The notes below the pieces were generated by a model, which was not told the DNA's origin, searched no databases, and saw nothing but the letters and a program-made list of their open reading frames with translations. The position numbers and the translations under genes were made by a program. From positions 464,304,780-464,368,779 of the forward strand of contig NC_053040.3 in the NCBI RefSeq assembly GCF_002575655.3: 64,000 bases of DNA, given 5' to 3'. Origin of the DNA: Aegilops tauschii subsp. strangulata (taxonomy: Eukaryota > Streptophyta > Magnoliopsida > Poales > Poaceae). Shown here piece after piece: positions 44,310 through 57,975 of the stretch; the first letter of the stretch is position 1, and the number at the start of each line of letters is the position of its first letter.

Positions 44310-44570
44310 TGTGATTATAGAGAAGAATGGCTTCAACCAGGGGAGACGTAGGATGGGAGTCCGGCCAAGGCAACCTGATAGGGAGGATAGAGTAAGGCGA
44401 ACTGTCTATGTCTCGGACATTGATCAACATGTGAGAATGTCAAAGAGAATGAATTGTTGTATTAGTTCTTTTTTCAGTTTTGTTCTTAATTGACCGACCC
44501 CTGAATTCCCCATCGATTTGCAGCACGCTAAACAGAAAGCTTGCTGAGGCTTTCTCAAACTGTGTTCAAG
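44310..44570 (+). pseudogene. Fragment of a CID-type RRM protein (PABP-interacting family)
   Basis: A first exon-like piece (about 44323-44430) encodes NGFNQGRRRMGVRPRQ then DREDRVRRTVYVSDIDQHV. The last words are the start of the first RRM of plant CID8-13-like proteins (RTVYVSDID is the RNP2 strand). After an interval with GTGAGA donor and TTGCAG acceptor, a second piece (about 44523-44570) reads NRKLAEAFSNCVQ, which continues the RRM helix, and ends at a GTATGC donor. Both the PAM2 motif and the second RRM are missing. Intact members bind poly(A)-binding protein and RNA. The fragment keeps introns, so it was copied as DNA. The stop-containing flanks show it is not functional. Confidence 0.7.
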
Positions 44571-47500
44571 TATGCTCTTAGACTCCTTGATATTTAATAT
44601 TAGTTGTGAGAACATAATAACATATGTTGTTTGTTTGTTCGTATATATTTTTATATATTTTGAACTAATATAAGCGACTTGTTTTTTAATGACTGAATAT
44701 TGCATCACTGAATTGGTGTAAATGGAAGTCATCATCTTGACAAGTATCTAGGACAGTTCATATATGTTAGATATCTTGAATCCCGTAAGAGTTAAAAATC
44801 ATTATCTTCCTTGCTGCTGTAACATATTGGATTCGGCAAGGTGCCCTTTTGCTCTAAAGACTTGATTGGTGGAGTTATTTAGTTAGGTTGATTAAAATCG
44901 CATGGTCTTTTTTCAAGTTTGAGAAGAAAAAAACACCGGAATAGGTGATTGATCAGACCACATCTTTCCTGCATATATTTCACTCTTCATTCGGTATTGT
45001 ATTCCATGTTAGTTGCAACAAGTTCAGGCTGGTCTATGTTTTATTAGGCAGCCAGCTCTCTTATATGTTTGCTTGAGTCTCTAAAGGCATTTTTTGTATT
45101 CCTGTCTTGAGCTGACCATCTATGCATTTTGGATATTCTATATAGCCATAACAGAGTTTCTTGTGACTATCTATGTACCAATGTTGTGTCTGAATAAATT
45201 TTGTGTCTGATATAATCCTAATGTGACCATTTTGCAGGCTAAATGTTTGCAGACATGGGAAGCTGTTGCTATTAAGATTTAAGAAATGTGCTCAGGTTAC
45301 CCCGCAAAAAAAAAGTGCTCAGGTTAGTTTAGGAATAATACTACTTTGTGTGCCTGCTCTTTGTTTTATTCTGTTTGGTTCTTCGTTTTGTTCTGTTTGG
45401 TCTAAGTATGATGCGCCTGGTTTGGTGTTTCTTCTTGTGTCTGTGGCTATGCAGTTTGCTAACTTGCAAGCGAGGGTCAGCTCTTCTGAACATATACCTC
45501 ATGGTAGAAATGGCTAATAACATAATCAACTTTATGCTTACATCAAGGTGAAGATACCCCTCTTGTAACTATGATTGACTCTCTTGCCTTTCTCCTACCT
45601 GTCCACCATTTTCAAAGTGCTCTAGATCTCATATTCTCCTTCCATTTTTGGTCATGCTCCTGAGATGAACTAGTTTACTTTCACCAACTCATGTCACAAT
45701 AGCGGCTCTCACGTTTTTTTCCACATGTTTGAAGATCTGAATATTCTTCTGCCATGGTCGCTCGCGAAACACTTTTTCCTATTTGCATGCATATATCCCC
45801 TCTCTTACAAGCTACCATAGATTATATATTACATTCTCAGTTTATCCTACAATTACTACCCTCAGATTGCATTCTCTGCTCACCACAGAATCTTGAAAAA
45901 AAAGCCTAGAATTTCTTTTGACTGTCAAAGGACACTTCTAGCTCAAACAATTTCACTTTCATCCACTGCACTGTATCGTCATCTTTTAGTTTACAGTTAG
46001 GTTCACCCACTCCACTAGTGACCGACTAAATTCTCTTACCACAGGGCTACATTTGTTCAAAATATGCTTTCATATTTGTTAATGTCTGTGTCTGATCGCA
46101 TGTGTAATTCAGCAAAAAAACGTCCAGATGAGCGTAGTGGTTCAAATATAAGACACAGAGCAAGCGTAGTAGTTTGATAGATACTAACAGGTCTATTTAA
46201 CAGAGAAGATTGTGAAGCAAAACAAGAATTGCAAAACGGAAAGACATTTCAATTCCCACATTCAATTGACAGCGACCGACCAACTACCCATTGCAGTTTA
46301 GTGACATGAGGGGGGAAAGGATTTATTTTTGCCACAGAGAGACATTTGCTTGGAAGTTCCGACACGTTCAATAATCACCAATTGACTGCTTCCCAACCTG
46401 AAGCAAGAAAGAGAAGTACGATGACTTTAGATAAGATGTTCACCATTATGAGTTTGATATTGGATGAGATAAAATACACAGAAACCACATCATAAAACAA
46501 CAATTCCTGGCAACAAAAAAAACTGACATGCATTTGTAATTTTCCCTGCATAAATAAAAGAACTATCCGAGCGTTGACCCAAAGTTCTGTATTGAAGCAG
46601 GTAGTCTAAAAATTTCGAGGCTATTTCCTGTAACATCATCAATTTCTGGCTGCAAGTGCAGAGCTGGAGAAGAAAAATAAATGAAAATGAAGCAGATCTG
46701 CTACTTCATTTATAAGTTTAAATAGTATGCATCATACCATTTCTAATTTTTAATAGCATTTAGACCTTGCCCAAAATTGCATATTTAGTTATTACTATAT
46801 TTGGTACAATCTAGATGGCAGGAAAAAAATTATAAGACTATAGTATATGCACATTTTAGTTTCTATTCATGAACACAGGTGAAATGTGTAACAATAACAT
46901 ATGGTTTTCCTTCAACGGCTGATATGAGAGTAACTCCTTCAGCTGCATACCACTGATCCATGTTGTGGGATCCTTATAGGAAAGAGCTGATGGAGTGGGA
47001 GATATACCACGCCGTTGAATGTACCAACATAATATGTGCAAACTAAACATAGATGATGTTTATGATACAGCAAATAAAAGAGATAGATAAGCCCTCAATC
47101 ATATATTGCTGAGGTCTCCGGTCTTGGAACCAGCAATATAGATAGGCACTCCGGTCCATGCTGGGTTGTGAACTTGTGGTAGAGACATGATATATTGCTG
47201 AAACCAGCATATATTTAGAAAATACACAACTTTATGAAAACAGAGAGAAACGATTGCAGAACTGAAACTCCTAATGTAGAGAAGGAAACTGCAAGCAAAG
47301 GCTATAATTAAATTACCCTGTGAAACCCCATTTTCCTGGCTTTGTTCCCTAGATTTCATTGAGACAATTAAACACTCAGCTTGACATAAAAGGTACATGC
47401 CTGTCAGTTAGCACGCAGATAAAGAATATTAACATTGATTTCTACTATTTGACCAACACAAACATAAAAAGGGGCATAGAAATGTGTAAAACTGCACATT

Positions 47501-47872
47501 TCAATGGAAAAAGAAACTTTAAATAAATACTGCCTTTAATTCTTAGTTCAAATTGATCTGGATGCACATGTTAGAAAGTTAAAACACAAACTCAATCCAA
47601 CTAAATTGAATCTTTGAAAACAATGTCAGTATTCCAATAATAGAAACAGGGACCATTATATGAACTTTGCGGCAGTTATCACCATATGATAGTAGAACTG
47701 AGGCCCATGAGCATCATACCTTCCCATCCTCTACCTTCATGCTGAAAAAGCACATTTTCTGTCAGTTATAATTAGTATGCATGTACCATAAAGCGGAAGC
47801 AAGCTATCTTCAGTTAATTCAGAATGTTCTCAGCACTTAAGTAGTAAAAGTATGCCAGTAAGTACCAGATAC
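44571..47872. other. No recognised gene
   Basis: AT-rich sequence. A minus-strand exon-like piece near 47100-47197 begins after a TTTCAG acceptor, and another near 46860-46960 reads MDQWYAAEGVTLISAVEG. Neither belongs to a family I know. Confidence 0.35.
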
Positions 47873-47992
47873 CAAGTGAGTCAATGACAATCCGCGCATC
47901 CAGGATGTCGCCGATCAGGACAAGGATCATCAAGAGGTATATAATCTCGCGGCTGTGTATGATGACGGCCTCTAGCAATAGCTTGCCCACAC
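47873..47992 (-). other. Unassigned exon-like segment with a membrane helix
   Basis: Bounded by CTCTAG (acceptor) and GTATCT (donor), open in the phase that continues the exon at 49159-49248, so the two may be consecutive exons. It encodes 39 residues including the hydrophobic run EIIYLLMILVLIGDIL. Family unknown. Confidence 0.35.
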
Positions 47993-48124
47993 CTAGAGAA
48001 GGGAAGTTGTTGGAAATGTTCAAATAAGGCCTCCAACTCTTACTAAAAATATTTGAGTAAATCTTTTACCTTGGGAGGTACTATACCTTCTGTAAGTGTT
48101 GTTGTTCTCATTGTCTCATGACAG

Positions 48125-48337
48125 TTGACACTTGAGCATTCCCATCCTATGTTAATTATGAAAATTTCTATCATGTATGCTATGCTGTGTACCAGACCTG
48201 ATGTATGCCTTGCTATAAGTTTAGCAGGGAGGTACCAAAGTAATCCAGGAGTGGATCACTGCACAGCGGTCAAGAACATCCTGAAGTACCTGAAAAGGAC
48301 TAAGGATATGTTTCTCCTCATAGCGCCATTGTCCTGA
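48125..48337 (+). pseudogene. Small fragment of a copia pol gene
   Basis: The open frame includes MYAMLCTRPDVCLAISLAG and NPGVDH, AVKNILKYLKRTKD, which is the tether region between reverse transcriptase and RNase H of Ty1/copia. No LTRs or other pol parts lie nearby, so this is an isolated fragment. Confidence 0.85.
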
Positions 48338-49158
48338 GCCCACTCCGAAACAAAATATAGAAGGCTAAAACATTAGTAAGAGCATGAGATACATACAAAT
48401 GCGATAGGAAGAAATTGAGGTAGTATTGCTAAATAATACATGGAGCAGATATCTCATAATCCTAACAGACCACAGTGTTACCAATTTTCTGCAGTTGTTA
48501 ACTCTGTTAAATATATTTCCACAAATAAAGTGTTGAATTTTTTTAAAGAACTCTGGCGTTGGGTAATGTCTAAAAAATAAACACGACTACAAAACTCCTC
48601 TTGGCATCTAGGCAGTACAAAACTTCAAAACGTGAACTGAATATAACCAGATAATGAGACAGAAATTCACGGAATTTTTTCATATAGTTGTGGCAATTGT
48701 TGAAGACCTCCACGATCAGTAATTTCAGTCATGGAAGCGAAGCCTTAAATGCCTTTTTTTTGCTAATTGCTTAAATATATGTGTCTGTCCATGGTGTGGA
48801 TCAATACAGTAGTCCAGTAAGGTAAAGCAAGACAGAATAAACAAATTATGTTCTTTATGTTCCTTACACTTATATTTGTCAGACCATGTATGTGACAAAC
48901 ATAAGCAAGAAACTAAAATGAAAGGAGAGTATATTCAGTATACATGTCTTGAGAAGCGTACATAATGCTTATCCGCACCTTGTGATACATGAAAACAGAT
49001 TAAATGGACTCAATGCATGCCAGCATTGCACCAAAAACTTAACCGCAGGATCAGTACAACTTCATTTTCCTACGGACACAAAAAGAAGCACCGAAGCAGA
49101 CACGTCATTACACCCATCAAAATAGAAAACGTGGTACTGGTGCATGTTGAACACTTAC
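48338..49158. other. Non-coding
   Basis: AT-rich. No feature seen. Confidence 0.4.
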
Positions 49159-49248
49159 CTCTTGGCCGTGTATAAGCATAGTCATATCTATTCTTGCCCA
49201 CACCAGAAAAGTAGGGGATGTTGGATGCAGTTGCTCTTGCCAGTATCA
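49159..49248 (-). other. Unassigned exon-like segment
   Basis: Flanked by CCACAG acceptor and a strong GTAAGT donor. It encodes 29 residues (ILARATASNIPYFSG, KNRYDYAYTRPR). The phase is compatible with 47873-47992. I do not recognise the protein. Confidence 0.4.
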
Positions 49249-50684
49249 CTGTGGACCAAAACTATCATAGTTAAGCTACCACCATTGAACTTGGGATGTT
49301 CAAGGGCTACCTCCATAAGAAAACAGTTTTACAATTCTCAATAGATGGAATGCAGTTCATTCAACAAGGCTATCATATAAATCTAGGACAAAGAGTGGAA
49401 CGTTCAACACTTCGACCTAGCATAATCATGCTGATATGTTAGAATTTACCACGGCAGCAAAGTTTAAAGAGTATGTTGATTGCATCTGTCTTATACACGT
49501 GAAAGTAAAAACTGGCACATGACATAGGTGAATTCTCTGTCCAACAATAAGGATTGTAAACTAATATATCTATCTATGCCACTTTACCAAGATTTGTATA
49601 TGTGATGATAGTGTTTTGTCGGCACTACAGCGGCTGCAACATGATAATATCATACTCCATGATTTTTTTTGTATAGCTCTTACCAATCTTTCCAAGAATT
49701 TTTTGAAAAGCATAGCTCCAGTAAACATCAACACCATACACTGCAAATGATCTGTAAAATTGGATGAAGTAATATGACAGGGTTATTACAAGTTTCATAC
49801 ATGATGTAGATAAATATTACTGAAAACGGGAAATCATCTACAACAATATTTGCATGATAGCAATGGCAGGAAATCATCAAGAACAAAGTTTGCAGTGGCA
49901 GTGAAGGGAATAACAAAACTGAGATAACTAACTTTTGTGAATGAAACAACTTCGTTGAACTCAATTCCTGAACAATCATTCTTGTAACACACAGATATAT
50001 GACAACAACATGGACAACTGAAGAGGAAAATAACAGGCACAGGCTGAATTTTGACAAAGTGAGAACTTTATCTATAAATGAACTAATTAAATACATTCGG
50101 GTGTTAACAAGATTTCGTTCCTCGCAGTAATGGCAAATTACTGCAAACAAAAACACAAAGCTGTGAAGCATCGATCTGGTACAATTTGATATGACCACCA
50201 ACTATACGGAATAAACATCATTGCTATTTTCACTATATAATTAAGTCATATAGAACAATTGACTTCCAACTCTGCAAGTGAAAAATAAAGACAGTCCGTT
50301 AGCGATAGAAATTGACAACAGTGGGTTTTCCTAAGAAATAGCAGATCTTTGGCTGGGTTGGCGTTCACTAAGCAACCAGAATGCCTACCAAGGTCACGGG
50401 ATGGATACACATAGGTGGGGCAATGGCACCGGCAACAGAAAACCCTTGCTGGCAGCAAACCCTTGGCTTGGCGTGCCACCACAACGAAGCAGCTGTAACA
50501 CCCTGCAGCATAAAAACAAACGGTTGTAAAATCACGTGAAACAAGGAGAAACAGGTGCCATCATGCGAAAAATGATTTCTAGAGGACGCTTACTTCATTC
50601 AGAGTAATGCCGACCTCGAAAGATCGACAATGCATATGTACATGGTGCACAGCGGCCAACCTGCTTTCACCTTTAATACAAGAC
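49249..50684. other. Non-coding
   Basis: Open frames here have no family-like content and lack splice context. Confidence 0.4.
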
Positions 50685-50874
50685 CTTGATATCCTGCCGC
50701 ATCGCTTTGTTGTCCAGCAGCTCATCTTCACAGTCATCAATATCGACTTTGTTCAGCCGGAAGTCGTCTGACGTGCAGTGCTGCTCACTCCATTGAAACC
50801 ACATCTTCGGTATGACTTCTTTCTTGAATGCAGTTTGATGGAAGCTTTCCTCTTGAGAGTCGGCGGCCACGAGC
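50685..50874 (-). other. Unassigned exon-like segment, acidic
   Basis: It begins after a TGTGCAG acceptor and stays open for 63 codons (AADSQEESFHQTAFKK, then the acidic KVDIDDCEDELLDN), ending near ATCAAG-GTCTTG. Its position between the glycine-rich pseudogene and the other minus-strand pieces hints at a shared origin, unproven. Family unknown. Confidence 0.35.
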
Positions 50875-51086
50875 CTGCACACAAAAAAACATCATAATGT
50901 TCACATTATGAAAATATGTAGCCAGATCATGCATTTATTTATGTACACAATCATCCAAACTGGCTAATTCCCGTGGAACAATGCGAAATGATCAAATAGG
51001 ACTTGGATTTTTGTATCCAAGGATTTCACATTGCCAATGTAAATCATACTGAAAATAAGTAAACTGACAAGAAATGAAGATCTTAC

Positions 51087-51665
51087 AGCTTGAAAGCCTT
51101 GATCATAATGCTCCCACCAGACCCACCGCCACCTCTGAGATTGCCCACGCCTCCTTCAGCAAGCACAACTCCATCAACACTCAAAGCTCAGTCGCCCTGA
51201 GCAAGACACGGCCTCCGCCGTTCCCTCCAAGCTTCTCGTCAGCAGACAAGCTCCCACCCTTGCTGCCGTAGCTCCATGGATTGTCCAAGAACGCTCACGC
51301 ATACACGTCGCCACCCCAGTTGGTGTCGTTCGACACCTTACACGATGCGCTGCGCCCACCGTGCCCGCCGCCGGCCCCCTCGAGGCTGTGCGCCGTGCCG
51401 GACGTCTAGGGCGGGGGCGTGTCGGCGAGGCCGCAGTCCAGCGAGACGTTGGCGGCGTGCAAGCCGACGGAGCCGGTGACCAGGTCGACGCGCTCGCCGA
51501 CGGCGATGCTCCTGGAGACGTTGAACACGAGGTAGCAGCCAGGGACCTGGCAAGCGATCTTCACCCCGGCGCCCGTGCACGCAGACGTCGCCGGACGGGG
51601 AGGCGCTGGAGGCGATGACGCAGGCGGTGTCGAAGGACCCGGCACCGCTCATCTCCTTGCAGGTC
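51087..51665 (-). pseudogene. Fragment of a large glycine-rich plant membrane protein (At5g11700/At4g32920-like)
   Basis: Read leftward, TCKEMSGAGSFDTACVIASS is followed after a frameshift by VKIACQVPGCYLVFNVSRSI, then HSLEGAGGGHGGRSASCK, NPWSYGSKGGSLSADE, GGNGGGRVLL and, after another shift, GGVGNLRGGGGSGGSIMIKA. A GT donor (GTAAGA) ends the exon at 51087. These words belong to a plant family of about 1,400-residue glycine-rich proteins with a C-terminal membrane region; only an N-terminal part is here. Lesions: a frameshift near 51578, a TAG near 51407, a TGA near 51296 and a frameshift near 51185. The function of the family is poorly known. Assignment from memory, fairly sure. Confidence 0.7.
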
Positions 51666-54280
51666 CGTCGCCTCGCCGTGAAGCCCTCTGTTGCAGCCTC
51701 TCACTTCACCGTCGACGACACTCTGCTCCAACCCGTCTCTGTCCAGTCCGGGACAAACCTGTTGTAAAGGTCATTATTTGGTGTATCTTTTGCTGCATCA
51801 ACTAGGGCTGAAAGGACTAAAATTATTCAACTTTGTTACTAGGTATCTGGTCATAGGTATTCTAAATACTAAATAGTATGATATCCTTTTAAGAAACAAA
51901 TTTTCTTTCTGTTTGACATTGATGTGCTTGTGATTTGCTTTCCATGTTATCTTTCTTGACAACTTATTGGTTTACCAATTTGAGATTTGTTTCATCGTCT
52001 TTTTATACCATGTCATCAGGATTTTCATTTGTTCTTCTGCCATACACACAAGATATTGCAGTGCTTCAGGGTTTTCAGCTGTTCTTCTGCCATACCATCT
52101 ATGTGCGTGTATATTCCTGACATATAGTTTCCTTTTTGTTGTGCAGAAGTGCTTATATTTTCTCATGCCCTCAACTACTATTTTAGCTTTAGTATGCTCT
52201 GGGTATAAGTATAGCCGCTACAACGGTCAGTACCAAGGGTGAGGGCCTCCACGTTTGAAGATGATCTCACAGGTGCCTATAACTATGCTTCTTTTAATTG
52301 GTAAAAAGAAACTATGCTTCTTTTATTCTCTTGGTTGAATGTTAAACAAGAAAAAGAATAGTATTTGTGTCACCTTGATAGGCACACACATTATTTATTT
52401 TGTGCAAGTTCTCTTATGTGAGATTCTTACTATTTTCCAAAATATTATGCACTGAATATTCTGACCATTAATTCTTACTAATAATAGGCTTCTTGGGAAA
52501 AAAAATGGGAAATGAATATATAACAAGGCGTGTGTTAAGGGTACACGAGTTCTAGACGAACTATTACGAATTGGAGTAACAAACTGAGTAAATCGATGCG
52601 ACAACAGAGCTTGAAGCCACCTGCGTAGGAACTGCAAGTTTATAGTGTACATGGATAGGAGCAGAGAAATAAACATACTGATCAGAATAGGTAGTATCTA
52701 AAAAAAGGTCAGAAGTGTGATCTCTCATCTTATCAGCCAAACACGATCCATGTGAGCTAAAGAATTGGTCAGCAGCAAATAGCTTGTATTGTTCTTACTT
52801 CTAAAACAGCATGACTAGAATGTTATGGATTGTTCTACTTCTAAGAAAGCATGCTGGATAGGAGCAGAAAAACAAACACACTGGTCAAAATGATATAGTT
52901 AATAGGCTAAGTTATTGAGGTTTCTTTATGGGGTTACGAAACAAACTTTTTTGGTGGCAAAACTGGTTGCTATTGGTTAGCATGGTAACCAAATAACTGG
53001 TGAAGACACATCTTGGGTCCAGCTCATATTGGAAAAATGAAGCTTGGGAAATCTAAAGGCAATGTAGGTTCAGAGGTGCAGTCCTAACACTAATCTGCCG
53101 ATGGACAGGTTGATTCAGTCATGTGCTGACAAATAGACCAATTCAACAAAAAAAAGTCCTCCGTGTGTTGTTCATTATAAACGACATAGAGTTGATTGTA
53201 CCCTGAGTTTCTTCCGTCCTCCAATGGACCCATCAATAGATAGATTCAGAATTCTGACTACCCCCCCCCCCCCCCCCCCCCTCCCCCCCATCGAACTAGT
53301 GATGAAACCTCCACTACGACGAATACTGGCTAGCCTCTACTCATAAGTGTTATGCAGATTTGCCTAATTTAGCTCCGGTGATGTGGATTTCATTCTGTTG
53401 TAATTTTGTTTATGTAGAAATTGATGTGGAATTAGTAAATTCATTGTCTTGTTTACAAGTGTGGTGATGCGGATTATATAAATTGGGCAATGTGGGATCT
53501 CCTTTCAATCTCTTTCTCTCCGTTCCCCGTGCTTATTTTTTATTATGATTTTGCTATGTTCGTCCGGCTCAGGGATCAGGAGGTCGTTCATGACAGTGTT
53601 GCATCCACATGTTCTAATCAAATGCTTAGCACTGAGTTACTTGGAAGATATCAACGAGCCTTGTGTTGGAGTGTCGTGATATGGTATCTGAATAAATTTG
53701 ATTGTACGGCATTTATAAGAGGCCGGGGCGCGTGTTGAATCATATACTATTAGGTATATCCTAATATTCATTTATTTGGCAGAAGCTATGTTAGAAGTTT
53801 GATAAGCTTAACATGTGCTACAATTGTTTCAAGAGCAGTGTCTTTGCAGTGCTCATACACTACCAAGAAATGGAAGCTTATGCTGTATGGTGTGGTATTT
53901 GGACACTATTACATATGGGTTGATATTAGTTTGGAATAGTCATGTTATTTACATCAAAATGATTTCCCAAATTCCATATGTTTTATGTTTGTTTTCCTGC
54001 TAGCTTATACGAGAATTACTACGAGACCTTCTTTGTGCTATTTTATAGAACCTGCTCCCTGCTACATGAGGAAATCTAGGAAGCACCTTTTTTGTGACAT
54101 TTTCTGTGCTCTTATTCATTTTGAAAACAGATAACTCTGTAGCTATTCCTATTTTCTCTGTTCAATCTGGTCCATGTGGTTTTCTCACTTGGCCAAGCAG
54201 GTCAGATCGGTCACTTGACACAGCAGACGCAACGTAATGCCTCTGCTGTTCTGAACTTTTCCTGTTCTGTTCTTGTGCAG
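51666..54280. other. Non-coding
   Basis: No recognised gene. A 21-C run lies at 53261-53281, followed by a further C-rich tail. Confidence 0.4.
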
Positions 54281-54532
54281 GCGGGAGTTCCAGATCGGGT
54301 GATCAATGTGGTCATAGGCTTCGGCCCGACCGCAGGAACAGCGATCGCGTTTCACATGGATGTTGACATGGTAATCTCACAGCATCAATCATTTAGTAGT
54401 AGTACCTCACCAAGTGGTTATATTGTTTTCTTGCTCTGGCATTTGTCCGTGCAGGTCAGTTTCATGGGATCAACAGCAGTTGGGCGGCTCATAATGGAGG
54501 TGTCGGGGAGGAGCGACCTGAAGCCGGTGTAG
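54281..54532 (+). pseudogene. Two-exon fragment of a cytosolic aldehyde dehydrogenase (ALDH2C/RF2C-like)
   Basis: The first exon (54281-54370, after TTGTGCAG, before GTAATC) encodes [19 protein letters not shown] and FHMDVDM. The second (54455 to a TAG at 54530-54532, after CCGTGCAG) encodes [18 protein letters not shown] and SDLKPV. These are the NAD-binding region words of plant ALDH2 (GxGPTAG, the SFTGST-like loop), with Thr to Met in the loop. The catalytic Cys and Glu exons are absent. The retained intron between the two exons shows a DNA-level copy. Confidence 0.8.
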
Positions 54533-57500
54533 CTAGATTGCTATAATATTATCTAATTATGTGCAGGATGTATACTTGATTACCTATGTAGCATTTGGAA
54601 ATGAGCAGACATGTTAAAGGTTTCAGTTAATATATGATGCCTGCTGTAACTGTGAAATTTTATTGTCCCAATACTATGCTCTATTCCAATTTTAAATTCC
54701 TATGCAGCATTTCTATGCCTAATTTCCTTGTTGTGGATTGCACGACAATCTGTAAGCTCTAGCTACATTGTTCTTTTCTTAATCACTAAAATGCCTTCAA
54801 AGACGTTAACTTATACTAACACCAAGTTTAGTGCGCACATTTATGCAGAGGAGGCGTGCCCAGGATAATTTACGCAATGGCTCTGTCAGGTAGGTGAGCT
54901 CCTGCTTCCTCCTCGATCTCCCCTCGATTTGGTATTGCTACTGTACTATGCTTGTGCTACTGCTAGATTTGGTATTGCTACTGTACTCTGCTTCTGCTAC
55001 TGCTAGATGTGGTTTATAGGTGACCAGTACTTTTATCTCCCTTGCATTCTTGATCTGGCTCACCTCCACTCCAATCATGAGAGAGAGAACTTGGATCCTC
55101 TAATCGAGTGTTTGAGCTACATCTAGATGTGACGATGACGGTGACGAGGCATGCATGGCGGCATTGTCGGCAACATCAGTGTAACGATTTAAAAATATAA
55201 GCACTTCATATAGTACAAGAAAAATAAGGGAACCCCTGAATGACTCAACTGCTATTGGCTATTTCACTTCATATACTGAAGTAATGTAGATTTTAACAAA
55301 AATAGTGTGAAGAAACAACAATGTGTATGATGGATCTCATGCAAGTATAACAATAATGTCATAAGCACAATGTAAAATGAAACTCAAGCAACAAATATCC
55401 AGAAACCAATATACGCAAAACAAGCAAAATCCCGAGGAAAAAAATATGGAAATCCTCTATAGTTTTGCTCTAGATTGTACTGCGAATTTCCTCCTAAAGT
55501 CCACATACCTTTGATAGAAATCCTTCTATTGTTAACTTATATTTACTGTCTGCATGGTTCTTTGGTACATCACGTTCATCAGAGCAGGATATATACGTCG
55601 CTTCACCAAGTTTCCTTTTCATAAATTAAAAACAGGATACTTCAGATGCAATAATGCACACTGTATTGAAAATTCGTGTGCAAAAACAAATATGGCAAAT
55701 AGCTAGCAAAGAATAGAAAAAATCATTACCCCAAAAAGCTGACAAGTGGCGCTCCAGACATGACAATAGCGAAGTATCCACTTCCTTAAACAGAGATTTC
55801 TGAAACTTGTGAGATATACCCAGCCAGATCTGTTACTATCTCATCTGAACTCTCAAAAATCCTTATTTCAGTATTCAGTTTTGGTTCATGAGGCAGCTAT
55901 TTCCCTGTCCATTGTTTGCTCTGGCCTAGAACTCTATCATTCTTGCTACACCAAATAATCCTGCACAAAAGGCACCAGTATATTACCACCATGAAGGCCT
56001 GGTAGAAGTGACCTAACTCGTGGGCAGAACATTAGAATTTAAGAAAACCTCAACATAGTGATAACATCTAGTAATACATCTCTAGTAGCTAGTTACAGAT
56101 GTCACACAACAAAAGGGAAAGATTTGATGAGAGAATCGGAATGCCTAGGTGAGAACCAAGAAATCAATTAAGTTATGAGACAGATAATATAAACAAGCAG
56201 GACAAGCCAAAAATTGGAACAGAGCTAACCCAGGCAGCTATGCATATATTTAACGATTGATAGGCCTAACATTTAGGTGCATCATTGCATTGATATAATC
56301 CCACTACCTATCCATCCACCAGCCCAAGGAACACCAGCCAAGGAATAAATGCAACAGGCCAAACGCAATGCCAGTTTTCTTGGTCTGAACTTGCTGCATG
56401 GTGTAATGCATTCCCTTAAAAATAGTTTAAAGCAGATTACATCCAAGCTTAATGTACCTGTGCCCCCACTCCTTCCACTGGCAATCGGTTCAGCTTCGCT
56501 TTCGTATGGACACAAGAAGAAGCCTCGATCCTATAAATTAAAACATCAGGTCATAATGCATTTGCTTTGTGCATTCCCATTCACAGTCATGACATAAGTG
56601 TGCAAGTGCACACGCAATCAAAAACAATTATCTAAAGAGCGAAATAGACATATTTTGTGTTTCTATTAGAAACTAAAACACATGTCACACGCCTCTTACT
56701 CCTAAGTCGGAGGTGTGCGCTCTTGTATGCGCTTAGCCTGATTACCATGAAAGAACTAAAGATAGCGGTCCCATTACTTATCATGTAATATTTGCAAAGA
56801 GGACGATGAACTTCTCAGGTAACCATTGTATAAACCAAACAATATTGTTTCTACTGAAAGACTGAGCCAGCCTAGCTCTTTATTTAATCTCCCAATCTTG
56901 GACATGGTTTATCTACTACTGATCAAAAATCAATTTAAAAGGAAAAGAACATATCATGGGTCAACGACCAAACAAGCTAACTCTCAGATCATATTTATAG
57001 ATGAAACTGCGTTCTGTCAGGCTGCAATCAGCCACGAGGCCATCAGCCAAAACTGCATATCCTTACAGAACTGGGAACGGACACTGCACTCGAAGATATT
57101 TTAGTCATAAAGCATATAGGTCTATAGGGACGTCCAGCATCTAAAATCAAAGCCGAACATCAAGCAAAAGGCGGACGATCTCCAAAAGAGATACAATTCA
57201 TCGGATCAGCAGAACACAAGCATAGAAAGTCTTAACTAAACACGATATTGGTTGCTATATATAGGCTGCCGTCGGCGGCGCCCTCGCTTGCGCTTGAAAT
57301 GGAAGGCGCAGATGCCACCTTACTGGATGTCGGCATGGTGATGAAACCATGACCAGTTCGTCGTGATGGTGGCCCTCTTGTCAGTTCCAAGGATGAAGCG
57401 ACTGTCGCAGCTCACGGTCTCGTCTCCAAGCTGAGTGGCAGGGTGTCATCCTCTTCGTGAATGTATCATCCTCTGTCACTCAAGCTTGAAAACGGGATAT

Positions 57501-57779
57501 GATGTGATTATGTGAGTAGAAAGAAAAGGAATGAGGGCATATGAAAACAGAATATAATGCATCGAAAAGAGTAACAGGTAATGCATCAAAATGAATCTAG
57601 CCAGACCCGATCACATTAGACAAGCCTAGGTGTGTGGATAAAAAACAAAGTGTGCAAATCTTTGATAAATAAAAGTGAAGGTTAATAATCTAAACTTTAA
57701 TAGTCTGAACTTTGTTACAGTTCAGCCCAAGGAGACATGCTCTATTCCTAAGAAATGAACTATTCGGTGACTTAAATGT
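54533..57779. other. Non-coding, with short repeats
   Basis: A tandem duplication of about 47 bp (gatttggtattgctactgta) lies at about 54925-55010. A minus-strand piece at 57290-57440 reads ETVSCDSRFILGTDKRAT but belongs to no family I know. Confidence 0.4.
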
Positions 57780-57975
57780 TGTGATTGATGTGACGATGTA
57801 GTTTAAGTTCGGTACCTCGTGGATTGCGCCACTGTCCAGTGCGGCTCGTGGTACCGTAGCGTCCTCATCTCGGCAATTTGTGCATTTCGAAACAAGAATA
57901 TGATCTATTCTAGAACTGTAACTGAACTCTTCAGCTCCAACTGTTTGATTAAAGCAAGTATAAACTCCGTCCCTG
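57780..57975 (-). pseudogene. Fragment of an APE2-like endonuclease/exonuclease/phosphatase protein
   Basis: The open frame reads DGVYTCFNQTVGAEEF then YSSRIDHILVSK. The SRIDHIL word with the preceding YTCxNQ..GAEEF matches the C-terminal part of the nuclease domain of plant AP endonuclease 2. After SK the similarity fades. Intact APE2 acts in nuclear DNA repair. Only this piece is seen, without the GRF zinc finger. Confidence 0.55.
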
